From Aneurinibacillus soli (lineage in GTDB: Bacteria; Bacillota; Bacilli; Aneurinibacillales; Aneurinibacillaceae), in the NCBI RefSeq assembly GCF_002355375.1, contig NZ_AP017312.1, positions 1,071,001 to 1,135,000 on the forward strand: a DNA stretch of 64,000 nucleotides, read 5' to 3'. Of the stretch, positions 8,029 to 16,364 are shown in pieces. Positions within the stretch are counted from its first letter, which is position 1, and the number at the start of each line of letters is the position of its first letter. Made by a program: the position numbers and the translations under genes. Below the pieces are notes generated by a model. The model ran no database searches and was not told the DNA's origin. It worked only from the letters and a program-made list of their open reading frames with translations.

Positions 8029-8778
8029 ATGGCTGAAAAAACAATTCATTTGATTGTTACTCGTCAGGATACTCCTGAATCAGCACCATATAAGCAAGAA
8101 TTCAAAATCCCATACCGTCCGAACATGAACATCATTAGCTGCCTGATGGAAATTCGCCGTAATCCGGTAACAGCAGATGGCAAGCAAGTGGCTCCAATCG
8201 TATGGGAAATGAACTGTCTAGAAGAAGTGTGCGGTGCATGCTCCATGGTTATCAATGGCAAGCCGCGTCAATCGTGTACATCACTTGTGGATAAGCTTGA
8301 ACAGCCGATCCGTCTTGAGCCGATGAGCACATTCCCGGTTGTACGTGACCTGGCTATCGACCGCAGCCGTATGTTCGATGGACTGAAGCGCGTAAAAGCT
8401 TGGATTCCGATCGATGGTACACATGACCTCGGTCCAGGACCACGCATGCCAGAAGTGGATCGCCAGTGGGCATATGAATTGTCCCGCTGCATGACGTGCG
8501 GTGTATGCCTCGAAGCATGCCCGAACGTAAATGACAAATCACCGTTCGTCGGTGCGTTTGCGATCTCCCAGGTGCGTCTGTTCAATGAACACCCGACAGG
8601 TAAAATGAACGCAGAAGAGCGCCTTGAAGGCATTATGGGCGAAGGTGGCGTTACGGATTGCGGTAACTCCCAGAACTGCGTACAGTCTTGCCCGAAAGGC
8701 ATTCCGCTTACAACGTCAATCGCAGCGATGAATCGTGCGACTACGTTATATTCTATTAAAAACTTCTTCCGTAGCTAG
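8029..8778 (+). CDS. sdhB: Succinate dehydrogenase iron-sulfur subunit
   Basis: This 249-residue electron-transfer subunit links SdhA flavin to SdhC haem. The N-terminal ferredoxin domain holds the [2Fe-2S] cysteines (CLEEVCGACSM, then RQSC). The C-terminal domain holds the cysteines for [4Fe-4S] and [3Fe-4S] clusters (CMTCGVCLEACPN and CVQSCPKG). It starts 2 bp after sdhA, with AAGAAGAGGTG inside the sdhA end as ribosome site. A strong terminator follows within 20 bp, ending the operon. Confidence 0.97.
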   Translation: MAEKTIHLIVTRQDTPESAPYKQEFKIPYRPNMNIISCLMEIRRNPVTADGKQVAPIVWEMNCLEEVCGACSMVINGKPRQSCTSLVDKLEQPIRLEPMSTFPVVRDLAIDRSRMFDGLKRVKAWIPIDGTHDLGPGPRMPEVDRQWAYELSRCMTCGVCLEACPNVNDKSPFVGAFAISQVRLFNEHPTGKMNAEERLEGIMGEGGVTDCGNSQNCVQSCPKGIPLTTSIAAMNRATTLYSIKNFFRS

Positions 8779-8794
8779 TAGAGAAGTGAGTGAG

Positions 8795-8833
8795 AAACCC
8801 CTGCATTCTTTTATAGGATGCAGGGGTTTTTAT
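8795..8833 (+). terminator. Terminator of sdhCAB
   Basis: AAACCCCTGCAT at 8795-8806 pairs with ATGCAGGGGTTT at 8818-8829, followed by T residues. Confidence 0.93.
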
Positions 8834-8862
8834 ATTAAATGACAACTTGATATTCTAACAGG

Positions 8863-8892
8863 TTGACATAGTGAAAGAATAGTCCGTATAAT
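8863..8892 (+). promoter_or_regulatory. Sigma-A promoter of bioB
   Basis: TTGACA at 8863-8868 and a perfect TATAAT at 8887-8892 are 18 bp apart. The BirA operator begins 2 bp further on, over the predicted start point. Confidence 0.87.
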
Positions 8893-8893
8893 T

Positions 8894-8927
8894 ATTGTTA
8901 ACCTGATAAAAACAAAAAGTTAACAAT
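8894..8927 (+). promoter_or_regulatory. BirA-type biotin operator of bioB
   Basis: ATTGTTAAC at 8894-8902 and GTTAACAAT at 8919-8927 form a perfect 9-bp inverted repeat with a 16-bp spacer. This is the canonical Bacillales BirA operator, covering the transcription start region. Confidence 0.93.
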
Positions 8928-8942
8928 GATGGAGAGTGACGT

Positions 8943-9980
8943 ATGAGCATACCTGTGATGGAAACAAAACCGACAACGGACTGGATGGTACTGGCAGAAG
9001 AGGTGCTAGCTGGACGCCAATTGAGCAAAGAGGAAGCGCTGTCTATTCTGCAGGCACCGGATGCAGAAATCTTGAGTCTTTTACAGGCTGCATACCGTAT
9101 CCGCAGTCATTATTATGGCAATAAAGTAAAGCTTAATATGATCATCAACGCCAAAAGCGGTCTTTGTCCGGAAGATTGCGGGTATTGCTCGCAGTCAATT
9201 GTATCGAATGCACCGATTGAGAAATACCCACAACTTTCTAAGGATGTTCTGGTAGACGGGGCACTGAAAGCGAAGGAAGCAAAAGCCGGTACATATTGCA
9301 TCGTCATGAGTGGACGCCGTCCGACGGATAAGGAAGTCGATAATGTCATTGAAGCGGTAAAAGAGATTAAGGAACAACATAATATGAAAATTTGTGCCTG
9401 TCTGGGACTCGTCACGCCGGAACAAGCTAAAAAGCTCAAGTCAGTTGGGGTAGACCGATTCAACCATAATATCAACACCGCAGCGAGCAATCATGAGAAT
9501 ATTACATCTACGCATACATATGAAGATCGCCTGAACACGTTAAACGCGGTCAAAGATGCTGGTATGTCACCTTGCTCCGGTGTAATCATTGGCATGGGCG
9601 AAACTGATGAAGAAATTGTGGACATGGCGTATACCTTGTATGAGCTCAATGCTGATTCCATTCCGGTCAACTTCTTGAATGCCATTCCAGGTACACCGCT
9701 GGAAAGCATGAAAAAAGTGGGTGCAGTAAAAGCGCTTAAAGTGGTAGCGTTGTTCCGCTTTATTAACCCGACAAAAGAAATTCGTATCGCAGGAGGGCGA
9801 GAAGTCAACCTGCGCCATCTTCAGCCGATGGGACTGTACGCCGCCAATTCGATCTTCGTCGGTGATTATCTAACGACAGATGGCCAGAAGATGCGCGTAG
9901 ATCATGAAATGATTGAGGATCTCGGTTTTGAAATTGAAGAATGTGCCTATGATAGCGAGCCGCCGACAGTAACGGCGTAA
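8943..9980 (+). CDS. bioB: Biotin synthase
   Basis: This radical-SAM enzyme inserts sulfur into dethiobiotin in the last step of biotin synthesis. The 345-residue protein contains the CxxxCxxC radical-SAM motif in GLCPEDCGYCSQS, the [2Fe-2S] cluster region (MKICACLGLV) and the late IRIAGGREVNLR with the cluster-ligating Arg. ATG 8943 follows ATGGAGAGTGACGT. It is monocistronic here, between a BirA-regulated promoter and a terminator; no other bio biosynthetic gene is nearby, so earlier pathway steps must be encoded elsewhere or dethiobiotin imported. Confidence 0.97.
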   Translation: MSIPVMETKPTTDWMVLAEEVLAGRQLSKEEALSILQAPDAEILSLLQAAYRIRSHYYGNKVKLNMIINAKSGLCPEDCGYCSQSIVSNAPIEKYPQLSKDVLVDGALKAKEAKAGTYCIVMSGRRPTDKEVDNVIEAVKEIKEQHNMKICACLGLVTPEQAKKLKSVGVDRFNHNINTAASNHENITSTHTYEDRLNTLNAVKDAGMSPCSGVIIGMGETDEEIVDMAYTLYELNADSIPVNFLNAIPGTPLESMKKVGAVKALKVVALFRFINPTKEIRIAGGREVNLRHLQPMGLYAANSIFVGDYLTTDGQKMRVDHEMIEDLGFEIEECAYDSEPPTVTA

Positions 9981-9999
9981 GCGATACATGTATTGAGAA

Positions 10000-10030
10000 G
10001 CTCCCGTAATACACGGGAGTTTTTGTTTTT
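10000..10030 (+). terminator. Terminator of bioB
   Basis: CTCCCGT at 10001-10007 pairs with ACGGGAG at 10013-10019, followed by a long T-rich run. Confidence 0.9.
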
Positions 10031-10073
10031 TTATAGTTCTGATAAAATAGGGGAAAACGATAGGAGTGTAACT

Positions 10074-10550
10074 ATGGGAAAAGCGACATACATTCAGCCG
10101 GATCTTGAAAGATGGATGAAAACCTTTCATTTTGAAACCGATATCAAAATTCGTTACTGCGAAACGGATATGTCGGGTCATGTAAATAATGTAAGTTATC
10201 TCATATATTTCGAGCAGGGGCGGATTGATTATTTTGATCGACTGGATATAGGGGATGAAGTACTGCACGATAAAGCAGAATTTATGGTTGTAACGGCAGA
10301 TATTACGTGCCATTATCACAACGAACTTTTCTTCCGTGAAAATCCTACGCTGCTTGTACGCGTTGCACGGCTTGGCAATACGTCGATGGATATTGAATAT
10401 TGTCTGGTTGTAAAAGACAAAAATAAAGTAGCGGCTACCGGAAGCGGGACAATTGTACTTGTAGGAAAAGAAACGAAACGAAGCACACCCATTCCGTCGC
10501 AGGTGCGCGAGCGTATTATAAAGTTTGAACAGATGGAGATGACGATGTAA
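10074..10550 (+). CDS. Hotdog-fold acyl-CoA thioesterase (YsmA-like)
   Basis: A 158-residue protein of the 4-hydroxybenzoyl-CoA thioesterase family, which hydrolyses acyl-CoA thioesters. The signature is IRYCETDMSGHVNNVSYLIY near residue 30, in which the Asp and the HVNN stretch form the active site on the hotdog helix. ATG 10074 follows TAGGAGTGTAACT; longer in-frame readings have no ribosome site. Its position between the sdh block and gerE matches ysmA of B. subtilis. The substrate cannot be inferred. The next gene starts three bases after its stop. Confidence 0.87.
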   Translation: MGKATYIQPDLERWMKTFHFETDIKIRYCETDMSGHVNNVSYLIYFEQGRIDYFDRLDIGDEVLHDKAEFMVVTADITCHYHNELFFRENPTLLVRVARLGNTSMDIEYCLVVKDKNKVAATGSGTIVLVGKETKRSTPIPSQVRERIIKFEQMEMTM

Positions 10551-10553
10551 CCC

Positions 10554-10961
10554 ATGTTTTTTCACGGCATTCCGTATAAGTATATACAGGTTCACTACCC
10601 TGTAATTTCGCCCCGCCATAACACAGAGGATCTGACAGAAGCTCAGAAAGCTGACAGTCGTCATTTAATCGAGCGCTTCGGTCTCGAACCTGTACATCTT
10701 CTTGCGTATGAGCGTGGCGTGTACGGACTTAAGGACTGCTTGACAGCCTGCTTTTCCTTTGGGGATGTCGTATTTGCTTTTTGTTCGCTGTCGCCCCCGC
10801 TCTTGCAGCTTAGTACTCATGAAGTAGGAGTAAAGGAGCTTGATCTGCGGGAGGCACGTTGGATTTTCCTCAATGGAGTGGAACATCAAGCAAAAATCCA
10901 AACGCGGTTCCCTGGAATCAAGGTTTTCGTCTGCACGGAGGAAAAGCATACTGGAATATAA
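10554..10961 (+). CDS. Hypothetical protein, 135 residues
   Basis: I do not recognise this protein. It is 135 residues, begins MFFHGIPYKYIQVHYP, has no signal peptide or clear membrane segment, and carries several aromatic and Cys residues (LKDCLTACFSFGD). It begins 3 bp after the thioesterase stop, with only weak GGAGATGA purines 16 bp upstream, so it may be translated by coupling. It is the last gene before the spore regulator gerE. The frame is open throughout with codon use like its neighbours, which supports a real gene. No counterpart sits here in B. subtilis as far as I recall. Confidence 0.6.
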   Translation: MFFHGIPYKYIQVHYPVISPRHNTEDLTEAQKADSRHLIERFGLEPVHLLAYERGVYGLKDCLTACFSFGDVVFAFCSLSPPLLQLSTHEVGVKELDLREARWIFLNGVEHQAKIQTRFPGIKVFVCTEEKHTGI

Positions 10962-10993
10962 TGTGTCGCAGGCCCAAATTCAGCCATCCCTTG

Positions 10994-11023
10994 AACCACC
11001 TGGCTTCCCGGGTCATAAATATA
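10994..11023 (+). promoter_or_regulatory. Possible sigma-K-like promoter of gerE
   Basis: AACC at 10994-10997 and CATAAATATA at 11014-11023 resemble a sigma-K promoter (AC, about 16 bp, CATANNNTA) with one extra base inside the -10 box. gerE is sigma-K dependent in B. subtilis. This is a weak match. Confidence 0.3.
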
Positions 11024-11081
11024 TGATGACTGTATCCCTAGCCTTGCACTTGAGAGCCCAGGCCAAGGAGGGGTAGCACTT

Positions 11082-11303
11082 TTGAGTAACGAACAGAAAG
11101 CCAAGCCGCTATTGACCAATCGGGAACGAGAGGTATTTGAACTGCTAGTGCTTGACAAGACGACGAAAGAGATTGCGCAGCAGCTGTTTATCAGTGAAAA
11201 GACCGTCCGTAATCATATCAGTAATGTCATGCAAAAGCTCAATGTAAAAGGTCGTTCCCAGGCAGTTGTCGAACTCGTCCGTTTAGGTGAATTGAAAATT
11301 TAA
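11082..11303 (+). CDS. gerE: Spore germination/coat transcription factor GerE
   Basis: GerE is the last regulator of the mother-cell cascade and binds DNA to activate or repress sigma-K-dependent coat genes. The 73-residue product is almost only a LuxR-type helix-turn-helix: LTNREREVFELL, the positioning helices around KEIAQQLFISEKTVRNHISN, and a C-terminal dimerisation helix. Length and position, downstream of sdh and the thioesterase, match B. subtilis GerE (74 residues). Translation starts at TTG 11082 behind AAGGAGGGG at 11065-11073. A terminator follows within 20 bp. Confidence 0.93.
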   Translation: MSNEQKAKPLLTNREREVFELLVLDKTTKEIAQQLFISEKTVRNHISNVMQKLNVKGRSQAVVELVRLGELKI

Positions 11304-11322
11304 TAATTCCCAATACGGGCAG

Positions 11323-11349
11323 CCCACCTCTATAAGAGGCGGGTTTTTT
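11323..11349 (+). terminator. Terminator of gerE
   Basis: CCCACCTC at 11323-11330 pairs with GAGGCGGG at 11336-11343, with one A-C mismatch, followed by TTTTTT. Confidence 0.9.
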
Positions 11350-11373
11350 ATGTCAGATAATCTTACATGAAAG

Positions 11374-11402
11374 TTGTTATAGCGGTTGACTCTCGATATA
11401 AT
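11374..11402 (+). promoter_or_regulatory. Sigma-A promoter of the exonuclease gene
   Basis: TTGTTA at 11374-11379 and TATAAT at 11397-11402 are 17 bp apart. Confidence 0.7.
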
Positions 11403-11434
11403 TACAGGAAAAGGAATCAGGGCGGGGATGAACG

Positions 11435-12190
11435 ATGAAAGAGCAGTCGTCTGCGTTTTTCACACGCATTTCACAGCTGCTCTCACGCGGCATCGGAAAG
11501 CAGCAGATGAGTATGTTTTACGGGCAAGGGGGCAGAAGTCTGCAAGAAGAAGCGCAGGTGAGAGCCTATCTGCGCGAATCACAGCGTCAGCAGGCATTTC
11601 GTAAGTTGCCGGTGGAGCAAGTCGTATATACATCACTTGATACCGAAACAACTGGATTTCATCCCGAGCATGGAGATGAGATCATCTCCATTGGAGCCGT
11701 GCATATGAAGGGACCGATACTGACGGATGAGATTTTCTCGACATTCATTCGACCTTCTTGTTCGATTCCGTTTTCGATAACAGAGTTGACGGGCATCTCC
11801 GAGCAGGATGTGGCAGAAGCCCCTGTTTTGGCAGATATAATGGGGGAGTTGAATGGTTTTCTACATGATACTGTCGTAATTGGCTGGTACATCGGCCATG
11901 AGGTTAAATTTTTTAATTATTTTCTATGGCGAAAGTATCGGGCGAGATTTACATATCGCGTATTGGAAATGAAGCGTATGGTGGAATGCGTATACCCCGA
12001 GCTTAGTGCCTGTACAGGGCTGGAAGAAGTGCTGGATGCGATGAACATACGTGTAGAGAAGCGGCATGAAGCGCTGGCGGATGCACAGATGACGGCGCAA
12101 TTATGGGGACTTATTCAGAATGAAATTCGTCACAGAGGGATATATACAATGGAAGAGCTGTACACTTTCCTGGCAGAAGGTGGACGATGA
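11435..12190 (+). CDS. DEDDh-type 3'-5' exonuclease (DnaQ/PolC epsilon-like)
   Basis: This 251-residue protein has a basic 60-residue N-terminal extension followed by an RNase T/DnaQ exonuclease fold. Motif I is SLDTETTGFHP (Asp69, Glu71) and motif III is RHEALADAQMTAQ (His and Asp). The fold degrades single-stranded nucleic acid from the 3' end using two metal ions. Motif II is unusual: where DnaQ has HN..FD, this has GHEVKFFN, so the usual Asp is absent unless the adjacent Glu serves. It occupies the place of ysmB, between gerE and racE, with its own promoter and terminator. A role in repair or RNA turnover is plausible but not shown. Confidence 0.83.
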   Translation: MKEQSSAFFTRISQLLSRGIGKQQMSMFYGQGGRSLQEEAQVRAYLRESQRQQAFRKLPVEQVVYTSLDTETTGFHPEHGDEIISIGAVHMKGPILTDEIFSTFIRPSCSIPFSITELTGISEQDVAEAPVLADIMGELNGFLHDTVVIGWYIGHEVKFFNYFLWRKYRARFTYRVLEMKRMVECVYPELSACTGLEEVLDAMNIRVEKRHEALADAQMTAQLWGLIQNEIRHRGIYTMEELYTFLAEGGR

Positions 12191-12206
12191 TAGATCATGA
12201 TTGACT

Positions 12207-12245
12207 ACAGGCTTTCGCGTTTTACACGCGGAGGCCTGTTTTCTG
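12207..12245 (+). terminator. Terminator after the exonuclease gene
   Basis: ACAGGCTTTCGCGT at 12207-12220 pairs with ACGCGGAGGCCTGT at 12226-12239 (including G-T pairs), followed by TTTTC. Confidence 0.85.
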
Positions 12246-12259
12246 TATAAATTGCAGGA

Positions 12260-12288
12260 TTGACGTAGACAAAGGGAAAGCGTATCGT
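12260..12288 (+). promoter_or_regulatory. Possible sigma-A promoter of racE
   Basis: TTGACG at 12260-12265 and TATCGT at 12283-12288 are 17 bp apart. The -10 box matches four of six positions. Confidence 0.5.
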
Positions 12289-12385
12289 AAAATGGGCATG
12301 TGCCCGGACTGTGAACCGTGGTATTTATATATCCATATACTGGGTACTAACGAAGGATTCTACACGTAAGGAAGCGACTGAACTG

Positions 12386-13198
12386 ATGAAAAGAGGAATA
12401 GGCATTATTGATTCCGGAGTGGGGGGATTGACCGTAGCGAAAGAAGTGCTGCGTCAGCTTCCACGTGAGGATATTTTATATTTTGGTGATACGGCGCGCT
12501 GTCCGTATGGTCCACGTCCGGCGGAAGAAGTGCGGGAGTTTTCGCTCCAAATGATCCGTTTTTTGTTGCAACATAAGATAAAAGCGCTGATGATCGGATG
12601 CAACACGGCTGCCGCAGTGGTACTACAGGAAGTAAGCGAGATGCTTGATATTCCGGTGATTGGGGTAATTGAGCCAGGTGCTCGTTCTGCCATTAAGGAA
12701 ACTGATACGGGACGAATTGCGGTAATCGGCACCGAAGGAACCATTCGAAGTGGTGCATATGCTGCCGCGCTACGAAAGCTTAATCCGCAAATTCAAGTTA
12801 CAAGTCTTGCCTGTCCGACCCTTGTTCCCCTTGTAGAGAGCGGTCGGCTGCATGATAGGGAAGGCATCACGATTGTGCGGGAGGCGCTTGCACCGCTTGC
12901 AGGAGAGGACTTCGATACGCTCATTCTTGGCTGCACACATTATCCGTTAATCGCGCCATTTATTCAGGAAGTCGTAGGAGAAGGTATTACGCTAATAAGT
13001 TCGGCGGAAGAAGCAGCGCGTGAGTTAAGTACGGTGCTGTGGCATAGACGTATGTTAGCGAACGGGGGAGATGTTGTGAATCCGATGCATCAATTTTTTA
13101 CAAGTGGAAATTCAGAGTTGTTCATGTCCATTGCCGAAGAATGGCTGAACATTAAGGTGCAGGCAAAGCAGATTGATCTTGAAGCGGGCCTGTCATAA
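12386..13198 (+). CDS. racE: Glutamate racemase
   Basis: A cofactor-independent racemase that makes D-glutamate for peptidoglycan. The 270-residue protein has the N-terminal IGIIDSGVGGLTVAKE motif and the two catalytic cysteines in GCNTAAA (near residue 73) and LGCTHYPL (near residue 185), as in MurI/RacE. ATG 12386 gives the usual N terminus (MKRGIGIIDSG); a longer reading from 12311 adds 25 atypical residues. The ribosome site, AAGGAAG, is somewhat far upstream. It is followed by gerM, as in B. subtilis. murC at 48.9 kb serves the same wall-precursor pathway. Confidence 0.95.
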   Translation: MKRGIGIIDSGVGGLTVAKEVLRQLPREDILYFGDTARCPYGPRPAEEVREFSLQMIRFLLQHKIKALMIGCNTAAAVVLQEVSEMLDIPVIGVIEPGARSAIKETDTGRIAVIGTEGTIRSGAYAAALRKLNPQIQVTSLACPTLVPLVESGRLHDREGITIVREALAPLAGEDFDTLILGCTHYPLIAPFIQEVVGEGITLISSAEEAARELSTVLWHRRMLANGGDVVNPMHQFFTSGNSELFMSIAEEWLNIKVQAKQIDLEAGLS

Positions 13199-13275
13199 AA
13201 TTTGGACAAAGCAGGCATACATCCCAAGAAGGCTCGTATACATAGTAATACAAAATGAGCCTGAGGAGGGAAACT

Positions 13276-14331
13276 ATGGCCCGCAAATTACCATATGTCG
13301 GTGCTTTTCTTAGTGCAGTATTCTTACTTAGCGGCTGCGGCCTGTTCGGACCAAAAGATGTTTCAAGTCCGCAACAGATGGATCCACCGCAGCTTACGCC
13401 GCCATCTGCCGCAACAAGTGAGAAAGTGACGGCGCCGCAGACTGGCTCTGAGCAGAAAGCGAATAAAGCAGTGAAGGTACAAAAACTGTATGTGCTTGAT
13501 GCGGACGGCTATGTTGTGCCATGGGCACTACAGCTGCCACATTCAGAAGGTAAAGGATCTGCGAAGCAAGTTCTTGGTTACATGGTCCAAGGTGGAGAAG
13601 GTGAGAAACTACTGCCGCAAGGGTTCAAGGCGGTGCTGCCGAGTGGAACGAAGGTGCTTGGCATCACGATTAAAAATGGGATAGCTACCGTAGATTTCTC
13701 ACAGGAATTCAAAAAATACAAAGCCGAAGATGAACAAAAAATTCTCGATGCGGTAACATGGGCGATGACGGAGTTCGATACCGTGAAAGAGGTTAACATC
13801 CGGATTAACGGCCATCCGCTTGATGCGATGCCGGTGAAAGGCACGCCTGTGTCTCATCTTAGCCGGGAGACGGGAATCAATGTAGAAGTAGCGGAAGGGG
13901 TCAAACCGGGAAGCGCGATGGCAGTTACGGTATATTTCCAGGGCCAGGTCAATGACAAGCTTACCTATTTTGTTCCGGTAACACGTTACGTGCCGAAAAC
14001 AGACAATCGCGGATTGGCAGCGATGAAAGAGTTGATTCAGGGACCGAAGCAACATTCTCAGCTCTTCTCCCCACTGCTTCAGGCGAACGTATTAAGCGTC
14101 AAGCAGCAGAAGGATACAGTTCTGGTTAATTTCGATAATAAACTGCTATCATACAATCAGGGACAGGCAAGTCCGGATGCGATGGAATCAGTTGTGCTAT
14201 CACTCATCGAGAATTCGGGTGCCAAAAAAGTGCAGGTGATGGTGGACGGCAAGAAAAATGTGAAAGCAGGAACGATTGACTATTCCAAGCCGGTGAGCCG
14301 TACCATGGTCGAACAGGCACAAAAATATTAG
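13276..14331 (+). CDS. gerM: Germination/sporulation lipoprotein GerM
   Basis: A 351-residue lipoprotein: the signal peptide ends in the lipobox LSGC (Cys near residue 21), followed by a Pro/Gln/Ser-rich linker and two GerMN repeats (about residues 85-180 and 215-335), the second containing MKELIQGPKQHSQLFSPL. In B. subtilis GerM is needed for sporulation and for contact of the SpoIIIA-SpoIIQ channel with the forespore. ATG 13276 follows GAGGAGGG; a start 21 bp upstream is less good. Weak sigma-E-like boxes lie upstream (GCATACA at 13215-13221 and TATACATA at 13237-13244, 15 bp apart), which would fit mother-cell expression. A terminator lies immediately downstream. Confidence 0.92.
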   Translation: MARKLPYVGAFLSAVFLLSGCGLFGPKDVSSPQQMDPPQLTPPSAATSEKVTAPQTGSEQKANKAVKVQKLYVLDADGYVVPWALQLPHSEGKGSAKQVLGYMVQGGEGEKLLPQGFKAVLPSGTKVLGITIKNGIATVDFSQEFKKYKAEDEQKILDAVTWAMTEFDTVKEVNIRINGHPLDAMPVKGTPVSHLSRETGINVEVAEGVKPGSAMAVTVYFQGQVNDKLTYFVPVTRYVPKTDNRGLAAMKELIQGPKQHSQLFSPLLQANVLSVKQQKDTVLVNFDNKLLSYNQGQASPDAMESVVLSLIENSGAKKVQVMVDGKKNVKAGTIDYSKPVSRTMVEQAQKY

Positions 14332-14339
14332 AAATGATA

Positions 14340-14370
14340 AGGAGAGGGGGAGACACCACCTCTCTTTTGT
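14340..14370 (+). terminator. Terminator after gerM
   Basis: GAGAGG at 14342-14347 pairs with CCTCTC at 14359-14364, followed by TTTTG. Confidence 0.7.
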
Positions 14371-14409
14371 TTCGCTATTGGTGTATGGTACATGTTCTGT
14401 AAGGTGTTG

Positions 14410-14418
14410 TGCTATAAT
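14410..14418 (+). promoter_or_regulatory. Extended -10 promoter of the rph operon
   Basis: TGCTATAAT at 14410-14418 is a perfect TATAAT with a TGN extension. There is no good -35 box. It would start the rph-rdgB-phosphodiesterase-unknown transcript. Confidence 0.6.
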
Positions 14419-14450
14419 AATCCAGATATTACGAATTGGGAGGTAATGGA

Positions 14451-15215
14451 ATGCGAATAGATGGACGTACGTACGATCAAATTCGACCGGTTACAATGAC
14501 AACCGATTACATAAAGCATGCGGAAGGCTCGGTATTAATAGAAGTGGGCGATACGAAAGTGATCTGTACAGCCACAGTAGAAGAAAGGGTGCCGCCTTTC
14601 ATGCGCAATCAGGGACGCGGCTGGGTGACAGCGGAATATTCGATGCTGCCGCGTGCAACAGAAAGTCGCAATGTGCGGGAATCAAGTCGAGGTAAGGTTA
14701 ACGGACGTACGCAAGAAATCCAGCGCTTGATTGGCCGTGCCCTGCGCTCGGTTGTGAATTTGGAAGCGCTCGGGGAGCGGACGATTTGGCTTGATTGCGA
14801 TGTGATTCAGGCAGACGGTGGCACACGTACGGCATCCATTACGGGAGCATATGTAGCAATGGTGCTGGCGATGGGCGGACTTATAGAGAAGCAGCAGCTT
14901 ACCAAATTGCCGGTAACGGATTATCTTGCAGCAACAAGTGTGGGCATCCTGGAAGAAAAGGCGCATCTTGATCTGTGTTATGCAGAAGATTCCAAAGCAA
15001 AAGTAGACATGAATATCGTGATGACTGGAGCTGGTAAGTTCGTAGAAGTACAGGGCACAGGAGAGGAAGCGCCATTCAGCATGGAAGAGCTGCAGCAGCT
15101 GCTTGCCTTTGGAAAAAAAGGCGTAGAAGAGTTGATTGAAGCTCAAAAAGAAGCGATTGGCAAGTGGAGCACGCAGATTGGAACCCAGACAGAAGGAGCG
15201 GCTCGTCATGCGTAA
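14451..15215 (+). CDS. rph: Ribonuclease PH
   Basis: RNase PH trims the 3' ends of tRNA precursors by phosphorolysis. The 254-residue protein opens [14 protein letters not shown], typical of the family, and carries [30 protein letters not shown] (phosphate- and RNA-contacting Arg residues) and [24 protein letters not shown] 14451 follows GGGAGGTAATGGA; an upstream TTG at 14436 would overlap that site. The first gene of a tight operon, it overlaps rdgB by 8 bp, as in B. subtilis. Confidence 0.97.
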   Translation: MRIDGRTYDQIRPVTMTTDYIKHAEGSVLIEVGDTKVICTATVEERVPPFMRNQGRGWVTAEYSMLPRATESRNVRESSRGKVNGRTQEIQRLIGRALRSVVNLEALGERTIWLDCDVIQADGGTRTASITGAYVAMVLAMGGLIEKQQLTKLPVTDYLAATSVGILEEKAHLDLCYAEDSKAKVDMNIVMTGAGKFVEVQGTGEEAPFSMEELQQLLAFGKKGVEELIEAQKEAIGKWSTQIGTQTEGAARHA

Positions 15216-15828
15216 GAAAGAAGCATTTCCATGGGAGAGTGTCGTACTGGCTACGAAAAATAAAGGGAAGATCAAAGAGTTTACCCGGATGTTCAGTCAC
15301 TGGAACGTGCGTGTATTGACGATGGAAGATGATCTGGATTTTCCGGATGTCGTAGAAGACGGGGAAACATTTGAAGCGAATGCTCGCAAAAAAGCAGAAG
15401 AAATCATGAAAGCGACCGGACTTGCGGCGCTTGCGGATGATTCCGGCCTGGAAGTGGCTGCGCTTGATGGCAAGCCAGGTGTGTATTCGGCCCGCTTCGC
15501 AGGGGAACATGCTTCCGATGCGGATAACAACGCGAAGCTTGTTCAGCTAATGAAGGATGTGCCGGAAGCGGAACGAGAGGCACGATTCGTATCTGTACTC
15601 GCGCTTGCGTTACCAGGGGACGATATCATTCTTGTTCGCGGCACGTGTGAAGGGCGGATTGTGCTCGAAGCATCCGGAACAAATGGATTTGGATATGATC
15701 CGTACTTTTATTTGCCAGAGAAAGAGAGGACGATGGCCGAGCTTGCACCTGATGAGAAAAATGCAGTGAGCCATCGGGGTGTTGCCGTACGGAAGCTTAC
15801 AGCAGAGCTTGCGGAGCGGTTCGCATGA
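15208..15828 (+). CDS. rdgB: XTP/dITP diphosphatase (RdgB/HAM1 family)
   Basis: This nucleotide pool sanitiser hydrolyses dITP, ITP and XTP to monophosphates. The 206-residue protein has [14 protein letters not shown] at the N terminus (phosphate-binding Thr-Lys), [31 protein letters not shown] and [14 protein letters not shown], all diagnostic. ATG 15208 lies 8 bp inside the end of rph, behind AGAAGGAGCGG, so translation is coupled. It corresponds to ysnA of B. subtilis and overlaps the next start by 4 bp (ATGA). Confidence 0.96.
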   Translation: MRKKEAFPWESVVLATKNKGKIKEFTRMFSHWNVRVLTMEDDLDFPDVVEDGETFEANARKKAEEIMKATGLAALADDSGLEVAALDGKPGVYSARFAGEHASDADNNAKLVQLMKDVPEAEREARFVSVLALALPGDDIILVRGTCEGRIVLEASGTNGFGYDPYFYLPEKERTMAELAPDEKNAVSHRGVAVRKLTAELAERFA

Positions 15829-16364
15829 AGCTCGTTGTCGTAAGTGATACACATGGCAGTATGGAGCATCTAGCAGCCATTCGAGAACGCCATGGAGAGG
15901 CATGTTTTTTTCACTGTGGTGATGCATGCTATCCGATTGCAGAAGAACCTGATTTTGTTTATGTAAAGGGGAACTGTGATCGGGATCGAGTGATGCCAGA
16001 GGAGCTTATAACGGAACAGGACGGGCTTGTTATTTTGCAGACGCATGGAGACGCGTATGGGGTGAAGCAGACCGGGATGCGGCTGCGCTATCGGGCTCTT
16101 GAGGCGGGCGCAAATCTTGTGCTGTTCGGACACACGCATGTGCCAACTTGTGTGCAAGATGATGGCGTATTGTTTTTGAATCCCGGAAGTTTACTGTTGC
16201 CACGTTCGCACCCGATTGCGACGTACGCGGTACTTGATGGGAAGACAGACGGTGCATGTATCACAGTGGAAGTCGTATTTTATGCGCTTGATGGTACGCG
16301 GCAGGCTGGATTGGGCGGCACGTATCGTTTGCAGGCTGCTTATGGAGAAGGCGGCCTGTCATGA
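15825..16364 (+). CDS. YfcE/MJ0936-family metallophosphoesterase
   Basis: A 179-residue calcineurin-like phosphodiesterase. The metal-binding set is complete: SDTHG (motif I), CGDA (II), KGNCD (III), QTHGD (IV) and FGHTHVP (V). Family members are Mn-dependent phosphodiesterases acting on model substrates; the natural substrate is unknown. It overlaps rdgB (ATGA) and the next gene (ATGA), so it belongs to the rph operon, corresponding to ysnB of B. subtilis. Confidence 0.92.
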   Translation: MKLVVVSDTHGSMEHLAAIRERHGEACFFHCGDACYPIAEEPDFVYVKGNCDRDRVMPEELITEQDGLVILQTHGDAYGVKQTGMRLRYRALEAGANLVLFGHTHVPTCVQDDGVLFLNPGSLLLPRSHPIATYAVLDGKTDGACITVEVVFYALDGTRQAGLGGTYRLQAAYGEGGLS

